Assembly (NCBI GenBank): GCA_020632575.1 | Contig: JACKFH010000004.1 | Location: forward strand, 186,001-250,000 | Reading direction: 5' to 3' | Length of the DNA: 64,000 bases | Source of the DNA: Candidatus Omnitrophota bacterium | GTDB lineage: Bacteria; Hinthialibacterota; Hinthialibacteria; OLB16 | Shown here: in pieces, positions 1-8,409 of the stretch | How positions within the stretch are numbered: the first letter of the stretch is position 1 | Layout: every line of letters begins with the position of its first letter | Position numbers and translations under genes: made by a program | Notes under the pieces: model-generated | The model's input: only the letters and a program-made list of their open reading frames with translations | Database searches by the model: none | What the model was told of the DNA's origin: nothing

Positions 1-1
1 G

Positions 2-970
2 ATCATTCTTCTTTTCGATGGAGATTCGGCGGGAATGCAGGCCGCGGTTCGGAGTCTGGGCCTGATTTGGAACCTCAAGTGTCCCGTCAGGATCGCCCAT
101 TTGCCGGAGGGGCAAGATCCTGACGATTTCCTCCGGGCGCGTGGCCCCTCCGACATGGAAACCTTGCTAAGCGAGGCGAAATCGGGTTTCACTTATCTGG
201 TTGACCACTTCGTGGGGTTGCATGGGAAATCGAGCGCCGAGCAAATTCAGAAGGTCGTGGAGGCGGTGTTCGAATCGATCGCCGAAATGGAATCGCGGGT
301 TCAAATCGAGGTTCGGTTGAAGGAATTGTCCGAAAAAATCGGCGTTCCCTTCGACTCGCTGCGTCAGGATTGGAATCGAGTCCAAGCCGACCGTCGAGCG
401 AAGCAAGGCCCGATATCCACCGCGGCTTCGGCGCCACAGAGCGGTTCCCAAGCCATTCCGAGACGGTCCGCTTCCTCTCCGGTGGGCGATGCGATGAAAG
501 GCATTCTGTCGCTGATCCTCATGGACCAGGGCGAGCTGGAAAAGGCGATGGGATCGACCTTTTCGAAACATCCGAAGGTCGGAGAATACTTGAACGAGGC
601 GCTCGCGACCTTCGAGAAAACAGCCCAGAACACCCTGCTGGCGCCCCTCATCCGAACCTTTTTGGATCAGGGCCCGGAACAGGCGCGAAACGCATGGGAA
701 TCGGGCGAAAATTTGGATGAACGCTGGGCGATCGAAGCGGATATGCGCAGGCGGGAGGTCCCCCGCGATCCCTTGCGTAGTCTCAGGGATTACACACAGA
801 CTCTAAAGAAGAGTCTGATTCAAAAACATTTGACGGATTGCCGGATGGCTCTCAAAGCAGCGGAAGAATCCCAAAACTGGGAACAGGTCGGCGTACTCGC
901 CGCACAAGTGGACAGGCTGATCTCGGAGCGAGAGGCAATTTATTCGGAATCGACTGAGGAGGTTAGGTGA
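2..970 (+). CDS. dnaG: DNA primase DnaG, C-terminal part (5' end outside window)
   Basis: The reading frame is already open at the left edge and starts inside the Toprim catalytic domain. FDGDSAG followed by an AA..R helix and LPEGQDPDDF are the DnaG metal-binding and downstream Toprim motifs. The primase makes RNA primers at the replication fork. After the Toprim fold comes a Ser/Pro/Ala-rich linker around window residues 125-160. A helical C-terminal segment follows that fits the DnaB-helicase-interaction domain but is divergent. The stop codon overlaps the rpoD start by four bases, so the two are translationally coupled, as in the classical dnaG-rpoD macromolecular synthesis operon. The zinc-binding domain and the N-terminal RNA polymerase domain lie outside the window. 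Confidence 0.95.
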   Translation: MILLFDGDSAGMQAAVRSLGLIWNLKCPVRIAHLPEGQDPDDFLRARGPSDMETLLSEAKSGFTYLVDHFVGLHGKSSAEQIQKVVEAVFESIAEMESRVQIEVRLKELSEKIGVPFDSLRQDWNRVQADRRAKQGPISTAASAPQSGSQAIPRRSASSPVGDAMKGILSLILMDQGELEKAMGSTFSKHPKVGEYLNEALATFEKTAQNTLLAPLIRTFLDQGPEQARNAWESGENLDERWAIEADMRRREVPRDPLRSLRDYTQTLKKSLIQKHLTDCRMALKAAEESQNWEQVGVLAAQVDRLISEREAIYSESTEEVR

Positions 971-2937
971 ATCGCATGCCTACCGTGAAGAAGGAAACGA
1001 ACTCAAAAGCGAAGAAGACCCGGGCGGCGGCCGGGGAAAAGAAGGTCAAGAAGACCGTGAAGAAGGCCAAGGCCCCGAGCAAGCCGAAAAAGCAGACTGT
1101 GGAATTGACTCCCGAGATGGAGAAACTTGTCGAGATTTTCCAGACCCAGGGTTTTCTGACCTACGACGATGTCAACCGGGTCCTCACCGAGGAGCTGGTC
1201 ACGGTCGAGGAATTGGACAAGATCCACAAATTCCTCGAGGACCAGAAGATTCCGATTCAGGACACCTACACCGACGAGAAAAGGGCCAAAGCCTCCGCCC
1301 GCAAGGTGTCGATCGACAAGGACGCGCTGGTCCGCGCGACCTCCGACCGCGCTCGTGTCGACGATCCTGTCCGTTTGTATTTGCGCGAGATGGGCAAGGT
1401 CCAACTCCTCAACCGTGAGGAGGAGGTGATGCTGGCCAAGAAGATCGAGGATGGCCGATTCAAAGTCTGCCGAGCGATCGCCTGGTCGAAGGTCACCATC
1501 GATAAACTGGAGGAGGTGGTTCAGGGAATCGAGAACCACCTCGAGAAAGAAGCGATGGAGGATATGGGACTGACTGAGGAGAACACCGACGGTCAGGCCG
1601 AGGAGGAAGAGGTCGAGGTCCTTCCGAAGTTCAAGATCGAGGATGTCCTTCAAAACTATGTCACCCACCAGGAGGAGGGCGAACTCGATCACCAGGAAAT
1701 CCTTCAAGATCTCAAATCCAAATTGAAGCAGCTGAAACGAACGGTCACCACGATCACCAAACTGAATCGTTCCCTTCACAGCGGCAAGATCAGCGTCTCC
1801 GAGAAGAACAAGATTCAAAAAGAACTCCACAAACAGGAGGAGCGCGCGGGTCATCTCCTGATCAACATGCGTTTCGATCACGAGCTGCTTGGCCGCGTCG
1901 CCGATGACATTGTCGCCGAGCACCGTCGCGCCGGACGTTCCCAGCGTGACCTCGAGGCGATCAACCGGAGACTCAAGCCTTACGACCTCAACGCCGCCCG
2001 CTTTGTCAGCGAAGTGGGCAAGCTTTCGCCCGAGGGAGGGAGAAAGACCCAGCTCGAGGAGAAACTCAAGAAAGATCGTAACCAACTCTTCAGGGAAAGA
2101 GATCGTATTCTCGAGATTATGGCGGTCATCGAGGACTGCGAGGAACGGACCGGGATGGAACTCGAAAACCTGAAGCGGATCACCAAGGAGGTCCGCCTCG
2201 GAGAGCAGGTCGCCCGATCCGCCAAGATGGAAGTGGTCGAGGCCAACCTCCGACTCGTGGTCAGCATCGCCAAGAACTACACCAACCGCGGACTTCAGTT
2301 CCTCGACCTGATCCAAGAGGGGAACATCGGTCTCATGCGCGCGGTCGACAAATTCGAATACCGTCGCGGTTACAAGTTTTCGACTTACGCCACTTGGTGG
2401 ATTCGTCAGGCGGTCACCCGCGCCATCGCCGATCAGGCGCGGACCATTCGAATTCCGGTCCACATGATCGAGACCATCAACAAGATGACCCGAGTGAGCC
2501 GCCGGTTGGTTCAAGAGCTGGGCCGCGAACCCACCCCCGAGGAGATCGCCGAACGGATGGACCTCCCTCCGGAGAAGGTGCGCGCGGTCTTCAAGATCTC
2601 CCAACAGCCCGTGGCTCTGGAAACTCCCATCGGAGACGAGGGCGACACCAGCTTCGGAGATTTCATCCCGGACACCAAGGTGGTTTCTCCCTCGACCGCC
2701 ACGACCGACAACATCATGCAATCCCAGCTCGAGGACATTCTCTCGACCCTCACCGAGCGCGAGGAGACGGTCATCCGACTCCGATTCGGGATCGGGGATG
2801 GTTATCCACGGACCTTGGAGGAGGTCGGCAATAAGTTCGGGGTGACCCGCGAACGCGTTCGCCAAATCGAAACCAAGGCCCTCCGCAAGTTGAGGCATCC
2901 CACTCGTAGCAAGAAACTGCGGGAATACCTCGACTAA
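967..2937 (+). CDS. rpoD: RNA polymerase primary sigma factor RpoD (sigma-70)
   Basis: This is the housekeeping sigma factor, 656 aa from GTG at 967 (an ATG at 976 is an alternative). A GAGGAGG ribosome-binding site lies just upstream, inside dnaG. A Lys/Ala-rich basic tail (residues about 5-45) precedes region 1.1. Region 1.2 is recognisable by DDPVRLYLREMG near residue 130. A long charged non-conserved region follows. Region 2 contains NLRLVVSIAKNY, FLDLIQEGNIGLMRAVDKF and FSTYATWWIRQA (about residues 427-485). Region 4 ends with the helix-turn-helix TLEEVGNKFGVTRERVRQIE. All core-binding and promoter-recognition segments are present, so group 1 membership is secure. The long basic N-terminus is a modest oddity. 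Confidence 0.98.
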   Translation: MNRMPTVKKETNSKAKKTRAAAGEKKVKKTVKKAKAPSKPKKQTVELTPEMEKLVEIFQTQGFLTYDDVNRVLTEELVTVEELDKIHKFLEDQKIPIQDTYTDEKRAKASARKVSIDKDALVRATSDRARVDDPVRLYLREMGKVQLLNREEEVMLAKKIEDGRFKVCRAIAWSKVTIDKLEEVVQGIENHLEKEAMEDMGLTEENTDGQAEEEEVEVLPKFKIEDVLQNYVTHQEEGELDHQEILQDLKSKLKQLKRTVTTITKLNRSLHSGKISVSEKNKIQKELHKQEERAGHLLINMRFDHELLGRVADDIVAEHRRAGRSQRDLEAINRRLKPYDLNAARFVSEVGKLSPEGGRKTQLEEKLKKDRNQLFRERDRILEIMAVIEDCEERTGMELENLKRITKEVRLGEQVARSAKMEVVEANLRLVVSIAKNYTNRGLQFLDLIQEGNIGLMRAVDKFEYRRGYKFSTYATWWIRQAVTRAIADQARTIRIPVHMIETINKMTRVSRRLVQELGREPTPEEIAERMDLPPEKVRAVFKISQQPVALETPIGDEGDTSFGDFIPDTKVVSPSTATTDNIMQSQLEDILSTLTEREETVIRLRFGIGDGYPRTLEEVGNKFGVTRERVRQIETKALRKLRHPTRSKKLREYLD

Positions 2938-3386
2938 AACTGAAGAAGTTAGACATGGTGGGGAGGCGGCGGGATTGACCGTCTCCTCCCTGTCATCCAA
3001 GAATTCGGTTCATTTCTATAGGGGATAACTTACTGGAAATATTGATCTTAGCGTTTTCTCGCCCTTGCCCGGATCAAGTTTTCCGTGCACCCTTGACAAT
3101 AAGGGCGTGATCGCGGTAGATTTCCGAGCTCTGTGTACACCATTTCCGGAATGATTTCATTGATCGAGAACGCGCGACACCACCACTCGAAACCATTTCA
3201 TTGCAGGTCCAAGGTCTGTCCTCCGTCGGTCCCACCTGACTATTTGGCCTGTCTGTACCTATCGCATACCAAAAATTGAAAACGATCCGGTTCCAGGCGC
3301 GAAAGCCAACTTGGGGCTGGATGTAAGATTCCTGAGGTCGATTGGCCGAAAAGGGTTGGATGAACCAAAAAGGAGATTGTTAAGGA
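2938..3386 (+). promoter_or_regulatory. rpoD-rpoB intergenic region with candidate rpoBC promoter
   Basis: This 449-bp gap holds no credible gene. An imperfect GC-rich hairpin (about 2960-2990: GGGGAGGCGG pairing with CCGTCTCC) follows rpoD but lacks a T-run. The best promoter candidate is TTGACA at 3093-3098, 18 bp, then TAGATT at 3117-3122. It would give a leader of about 260 nt before rpoB. The rpoB ribosome-binding site AAGGAG is at about 3369-3374. No ribosomal-protein gene sits here, although rplL usually precedes rpoB. The role of the long leader is unknown. Confidence 0.45.
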
Positions 3387-6300
3387 ATGACCACCCGGAA
3401 ATCGAGAATTCCAAGTCGTAAATCCTATGCACGCATTCCCTCGGTCATGGGCATGCCGAATCTGATTGAGACGCAACAACGGTCTTACCGTGAGTTTCTC
3501 TGGAAGGACACCTCGCCCTGGGATCGTCCGATCAAAGATCTGAAAGGCGAGTTAATCCGCCACGTGTACGAGTGGCTGCAGGGGAAGACCCTGTCGAAAA
3601 ACGCCACCAATCCTCGGACGCGTCGGATTGTCATCCCCAAAGGGACCACCATCGATCGAAGCATGCTCCGGTTGCTGGACGAGCTCCCCTTGAGTTCCCT
3701 TTCCACCGATGGCAAGGACGAGCAGATGGCTTCGCTTGTCGAGGAGTACAACAAGCCTGGCCTTCAGCAGTCCTTCGAATCGATTTTCCCGATCAAAGGT
3801 CGCGATGGCAGCATCCTTGAATTCGTCGATTACACCTTGGCCCGTCCGAAATTCAGCGTGCCCGAGTGTGTCGATCGCGGCATGACCTACGCCGCCCCCC
3901 TTCGTGTGAAGGTGCGCCTTGTGGTCATGAGTCCCGCCGAGGAGGATAGCCAACCCGAAATTATCGATGTCAGGGAAGAGGATATCTACTTGGGCGAGAT
4001 GCCCCTGATCACCCCCAAAGGCACTTTCATTGTCAATGGCGCCGAGCGAGTCGTGGTCAGTCAGCTCCATCGATCCCCCGGCCCCGTCTTCGGAGTCGAT
4101 CAACATCCCTCCGGTCGTCGGATGGTCACCGCCAGCATCATTCCCAACCGTGGCGCGTGGCTGGAGTTCGAGTCCGATCTGAATCAAGTTCTCTCGGTGG
4201 TGATCGACCGCAAAAAGAAAGTGCCGGTCACAACCCTCCTGCGGGCCTTCGGAGCCTCCAGCGATGAGGACATCCTGAATTATTTCTGCGAGTTCAAAGA
4301 GGTCAAACTTTCGGGTAAGACTCCTCTATCGCGTATCTCCGGCAAGATCCTCGCCACCGATGTGCTCGACGAAAACACCGGTGAAATCATTCAGCCCCGC
4401 GGGACTGAAATCGATGAAAGCGTGTTTGCCGAAATCAAGTCGGCCGGGGTTTCCGCCGTCAACGTCGTATCCTCCGATCCGCAATGGTACACGTCGGTGC
4501 ACAACACCCTGCAGCGCGACACCGCCACCAACACCGAGGAGGCGTTGCTCGAGATCTACCAACTCCTGCGTCCGGGCGAGCCGCTCGCGATCAAGAACGC
4601 TCAGGCCCAACTCGAGAACCTGTTCCTCAAGGCGCGTCGGTACGACCTCTCTCGGGTCGGTCGCTACCGCATGAACCGCAAACTCAATCTCAATGTCCCT
4701 CTGGATGAGGTGACCCTGACTCTCGACGATCTTGTCGGGATGATCCGCTACATGCTTCGTCTGCTGGGCAGCGACATCAACGCTCAGCCCGACGATATCG
4801 ACCACCTTGGCAATCGTCGCGTTCGCACCATCGGCGAGCTTCTGGAAAACCAGATTCGCACCGGCTTGGCCCGCATGGAGCGCGCGATCAAAGAGAAGAT
4901 GGGACTCCTCGACCTGGACAGCATGATGCCCAGGAACTTGGTGAACTCGAAACCGATTATGTCGGCCATCAATGAGTTCTTCGGGCGCAGCCAGCTTTCG
5001 CAGTTCCTCGATCAGATCAACCCGCTTGCCGAGCTGACCCACAAGCGGCGTCTCTCCGCGCTCGGTCCAGGCGGTCTTAATCGCGAGCGAGCGGGCTTCG
5101 AGGTGCGCGACGTTCACCACACCCACTATGGCCGTATCTGTCCGATCGAGACCCCTGAAGGTCCCAACATCGGTCTGATCTCCTCGCTTTCGACTTACGC
5201 TCGGATCAACGACGTTGGGTTTATCGAAACGCCCTATCGCCGAGTGGAGAACGGGAATGTCTCCGATGACATCCTCTACCTCGAGGCGTTGGACGAGGAC
5301 GCTTGCGTCATCGCGCAGGCCAACGCGCCCATCGATGACAACGGTCGTTTCAAAGAGGATTTGGTGTCTGTCCGTTCCCGCGGCGAATTCACCAAGGTCA
5401 ATCCCGAAACCATCGACTACATGGACGTTTCTCCGAAACAGCTCGTTTCGATCTCCGCGTCCCTGATTCCATTCCTCGAACATGACGACGCCAACCGTGC
5501 GCTCATGGGTTCGAACATGCAGCGGCAGGCTGTTCCTCTGCTTCGCGCCGAGGCGCCGCTGGTTGGAACCGGCATCGAGAGCAAAGCCGCCCAGGACTCC
5601 GGCATCGTGGTTCGCGCTCGCCGAGCCGGGAAAGTCATTCGTGTCACCGCGGACCGGATCGATGTCCAGCCCGAAATCAAGAGCAAGGATTATTGGTGGG
5701 ATTGGGACGAATACGATTTCACCTCGTCACAGGCGATCGACTTCCTGGAGGGAATCGACGTTTACCGTCTGTCCAAATTCCTGCGCTCCAACCAGAACAC
5801 CATGGTCAACCAGAAACCGGTGGTCCGAGTCGGCGACCGTGTCGAGGTGGGCGATGTGCTCGCCGACGGTCCCGCGACCGACTGCGGCGAGTTGGCTCTC
5901 GGAAAGAATGTCATTGTGGCCTTCATGTCCTGGGAGGGTTACAACTTCGAGGACGCGATTCTGGTCAGCGAACGAATGATCCGAGACCAGGTCTTCACCT
6001 CGATCCACATCGAGGAGGCCAAGGTCGAGGCGCGTGACACCAAACTTGGCGAGGAAGAGATCACCCGCGATATCCCGAATGTCGGCGAGGAGGCTCTCAA
6101 GAATCTCGACGAAAGCGGCATCATCCGCATCGGCGCTCCGGTCAAGCCGGGAGACATCCTCGTTGGCAAGATCAGCCCGAAAGGGAAGGTCCAAACCTCA
6201 AACGTTGAAAAACTTCTCCGAGCGATCTTCGGCAAGCGCGCCGAGGACGTTCGCGACATTTCCCTGCGAGCCTCGCCAGGCACCCAAGGGACCGTGGTTG

Positions 6301-8252
6301 ACGTGAAGGTCTTTTCTCGCAAGACCCGAGGCAGTTCGGGTTCGCGTCAGGAAGAGGAGCAGACCATCAACCGTCTGAATCGCGAACGCGATTCGCTCCT
6401 TGAAAGACTCCACACCCAATGGGAGGACGCCATCCGTGAGTTTATCGATGGGGAAACCCTCACCGCGGACTTGGCCCATCCCGAAAGCGGATCGATTGTC
6501 CTCAAGGGCGGAACCGAACTGACTGACTCGCAAATGAAGAAACTCGAGGGGATCCAGTTGGCCGACGCCGAAATCCCGCTCGAGAAAGAGGGCGACCTCC
6601 GTCGGTTGAACCGTCAGTTCCACCACCGCCGCGAGGAGATCGATCAGGAGTACGACAAACAGATCGATTACATCAAAACCGGCGACAACCTTCCGCCCGG
6701 AGTGATCAAAATGGTCAAGGTGTATATCGCCAAGACCAAGAAACTTTCGGTCGGCGATAAGATGGCGGGCCGTCACGGGAACAAGGGCGTGGTTTCTCGG
6801 GTTCTCCCCATGGAGGACATGCCCCACCTCGAGGACGGAACCCCGGTGGATATCGTTTTGAATCCGCTCGGCGTCCCCTCTCGAATGAACGTTGGTCAGA
6901 TTTTGGAAACCCACCTCGGTTGGGCCTGCAAGGTGCTCAACAAGCCGATCGAGACTCCGGTCTTCGACGGCGCCCGCGAGCGTGAAATTCTCGCCGAACT
7001 TAAATTGGCCGAAGCGATGGTTCGGGCCGCCACTTTCATCGAAGAGGGCTCTCCCGAACTCGGTCGTTCCGCTCATCTCTCGGCCGCGCAGGTGGTCCGC
7101 GCGATGGAGGAGATCCGATTGGTGGCGGATGTCAACACCCTCTCGGAGTTTGACGATTGGTTCAACTGCGGCAAGCAACTTCTCGCGGCTCTCGTTCAGG
7201 CGCATAAGTTGATCCGCTCGCACCGTCGCCTCTCCGAGGCGCTCAACCATCTCCGAGGTCTGGGGTTGGAGATCGAGGAAGACTTCGCGGACGATCGCCC
7301 GGAAGGGGAGCGTGTCGCGGTCTTTATCCCCGAACTCGAAACCATCCACGCGAACTGGGAGACCGTGCTCGCTGTGATGACCGAGTACGCCGATGGGGCC
7401 GAGGACAAACGTCTATCCAACTCGATCGACAAGATCCGCGAGGAATGGCAGGCGATTCAGTCGATCTCCAAGATCAAAACCATCGATCAATTCGGAGAGG
7501 CGGTCGAGGCGATTTGCGGATTGGGCGATCACTTGGCCCGAATTTGCCCCTCGCCTTCCGACGAGGAGGTCGATTACCTGCTCGGAGTCGATGAGGAGAT
7601 CTCCACTCAGGAGATTCGGGAGGATTCCTTCCGTCAACTCATCCGTCTCGTTCATGCCGGCGAGTTCGGTCAGGCGAAGGTTCTTTCGCAACAGAATGGC
7701 TTGGGACTGACCCCGATCCCGTCCGAACTTCAGAAAATCCAGTTGGTGGACGGTAAGACCGGCGAGAAATTCGAGCGTGAGACCACGGTCGGTGTCATCT
7801 ACATGTTGAAACTCAACCACCTTGTGGACGACAAGATTCACGCTCGGTCGATCGGCCCCTACAGCTTGGTCACCCAGCAGCCGCTTGGCGGAAAAGCCCA
7901 ATTCGGCGGACAGCGTCTGGGCGAGATGGAGGTGTGGGCGCTCGAGGCTTATGGCGCCGCGCACACCTTGCAGGAATTGCTGACCGTCAAGTCGGACGAC
8001 ACCGTCGGACGCAACCGGATCTACGAGGCCATTGTCAAAGGTGAAGAGGCCAGACCGCCTGGACTGCCCGAATCCTTCTACGTTCTCGTCAAGGAAATCG
8101 AGAGTCTCGGACTCTCCATCGAACTTCGCGAGACCGACGGGCCGGGTCACTCTGCTCCGCCTCAAATTGAGGAGCCCGCGGTCGAGGAGAAAGAGGAAAA
8201 AACCGCAGCCCTTGATAGCCTTATTGGCGATCTAGAGGGACTCGAGAGCTGA
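3387..8252 (+). CDS. rpoB: RNA polymerase beta subunit RpoB with a large lineage-specific insertion
   Basis: Catalytic core subunit of RNA polymerase, 1621 aa against 1342 in E. coli. The rifampicin region (about residue 536 onward) reads SQLSQFLDQINPLAELTHKR and keeps the residues equivalent to D516, H526 and S531. ICPIETPEGPNIGL, GYNFEDAI, KMAGRHGNKG and GKAQFGGQRLGEMEVWALEA are all intact. The extra length lies mostly between PVFDGA (residues 1191-1196) and the IQLVDGKTGE motif (residue 1451). About 250 mostly helical, charged residues sit there where E. coli has about 25. The C-terminal tail is short, acidic and low in complexity. The gene is followed by rpoC after a structured 157-bp spacer. 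Confidence 0.97.
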   Translation: MTTRKSRIPSRKSYARIPSVMGMPNLIETQQRSYREFLWKDTSPWDRPIKDLKGELIRHVYEWLQGKTLSKNATNPRTRRIVIPKGTTIDRSMLRLLDELPLSSLSTDGKDEQMASLVEEYNKPGLQQSFESIFPIKGRDGSILEFVDYTLARPKFSVPECVDRGMTYAAPLRVKVRLVVMSPAEEDSQPEIIDVREEDIYLGEMPLITPKGTFIVNGAERVVVSQLHRSPGPVFGVDQHPSGRRMVTASIIPNRGAWLEFESDLNQVLSVVIDRKKKVPVTTLLRAFGASSDEDILNYFCEFKEVKLSGKTPLSRISGKILATDVLDENTGEIIQPRGTEIDESVFAEIKSAGVSAVNVVSSDPQWYTSVHNTLQRDTATNTEEALLEIYQLLRPGEPLAIKNAQAQLENLFLKARRYDLSRVGRYRMNRKLNLNVPLDEVTLTLDDLVGMIRYMLRLLGSDINAQPDDIDHLGNRRVRTIGELLENQIRTGLARMERAIKEKMGLLDLDSMMPRNLVNSKPIMSAINEFFGRSQLSQFLDQINPLAELTHKRRLSALGPGGLNRERAGFEVRDVHHTHYGRICPIETPEGPNIGLISSLSTYARINDVGFIETPYRRVENGNVSDDILYLEALDEDACVIAQANAPIDDNGRFKEDLVSVRSRGEFTKVNPETIDYMDVSPKQLVSISASLIPFLEHDDANRALMGSNMQRQAVPLLRAEAPLVGTGIESKAAQDSGIVVRARRAGKVIRVTADRIDVQPEIKSKDYWWDWDEYDFTSSQAIDFLEGIDVYRLSKFLRSNQNTMVNQKPVVRVGDRVEVGDVLADGPATDCGELALGKNVIVAFMSWEGYNFEDAILVSERMIRDQVFTSIHIEEAKVEARDTKLGEEEITRDIPNVGEEALKNLDESGIIRIGAPVKPGDILVGKISPKGKVQTSNVEKLLRAIFGKRAEDVRDISLRASPGTQGTVVDVKVFSRKTRGSSGSRQEEEQTINRLNRERDSLLERLHTQWEDAIREFIDGETLTADLAHPESGSIVLKGGTELTDSQMKKLEGIQLADAEIPLEKEGDLRRLNRQFHHRREEIDQEYDKQIDYIKTGDNLPPGVIKMVKVYIAKTKKLSVGDKMAGRHGNKGVVSRVLPMEDMPHLEDGTPVDIVLNPLGVPSRMNVGQILETHLGWACKVLNKPIETPVFDGAREREILAELKLAEAMVRAATFIEEGSPELGRSAHLSAAQVVRAMEEIRLVADVNTLSEFDDWFNCGKQLLAALVQAHKLIRSHRRLSEALNHLRGLGLEIEEDFADDRPEGERVAVFIPELETIHANWETVLAVMTEYADGAEDKRLSNSIDKIREEWQAIQSISKIKTIDQFGEAVEAICGLGDHLARICPSPSDEEVDYLLGVDEEISTQEIREDSFRQLIRLVHAGEFGQAKVLSQQNGLGLTPIPSELQKIQLVDGKTGEKFERETTVGVIYMLKLNHLVDDKIHARSIGPYSLVTQQPLGGKAQFGGQRLGEMEVWALEAYGAAHTLQELLTVKSDDTVGRNRIYEAIVKGEEARPPGLPESFYVLVKEIESLGLSIELRETDGPGHSAPPQIEEPAVEEKEEKTAALDSLIGDLEGLES

Positions 8253-8265
8253 ATTGGGGTGAGCG

Positions 8266-8292
8266 CTGGAGACGACGTAAGCCGTCTCCCAG
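8266..8292 (+). other. Hairpin 1 in the rpoB-rpoC spacer
   Basis: CTGGAGACG (8266-8274) pairs with CGTCTCCCAG (8283-8292) with one bulged C and an 8-nt loop. It starts 13 bases after the rpoB stop. No T-run follows, so it is not an ordinary terminator. It may be an RNA-processing or stability element, which is inference. Confidence 0.5.
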
Positions 8293-8371
8293 GATGATCG
8301 GCCGCTGAATTCTGGGTCGATCGGGCGGAGCGCGAAGGCGCTTCGGGGTTCAAGAATCAATCGACCGCCGA

Positions 8372-8397
8372 CTCCACCAAAGTGGAGCGGGGTTTTT
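8372..8397 (+). terminator. Terminator-like hairpin just before the rpoC ribosome-binding site
   Basis: CTCCAC (8372-8377), loop CAAA, GTGGAG (8382-8387), then CGGGG and five T residues. The T-run directly abuts the rpoC ribosome-binding site AAGGAG (8398-8403). The shape is that of a weak intrinsic terminator or attenuator placed between rpoB and rpoC. It could set the beta to beta-prime ratio. Function is inferred only from position and shape. Confidence 0.45.
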
Positions 8398-8409
8398 AAG
8401 GAGATATCG

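Noticed and set aside
1003..3000. 665-aa minus-strand open frame opposite rpoD
   Set aside because: It is the antisense shadow of a strongly biased sigma-factor gene; it has no ribosome-binding site or family motifs.
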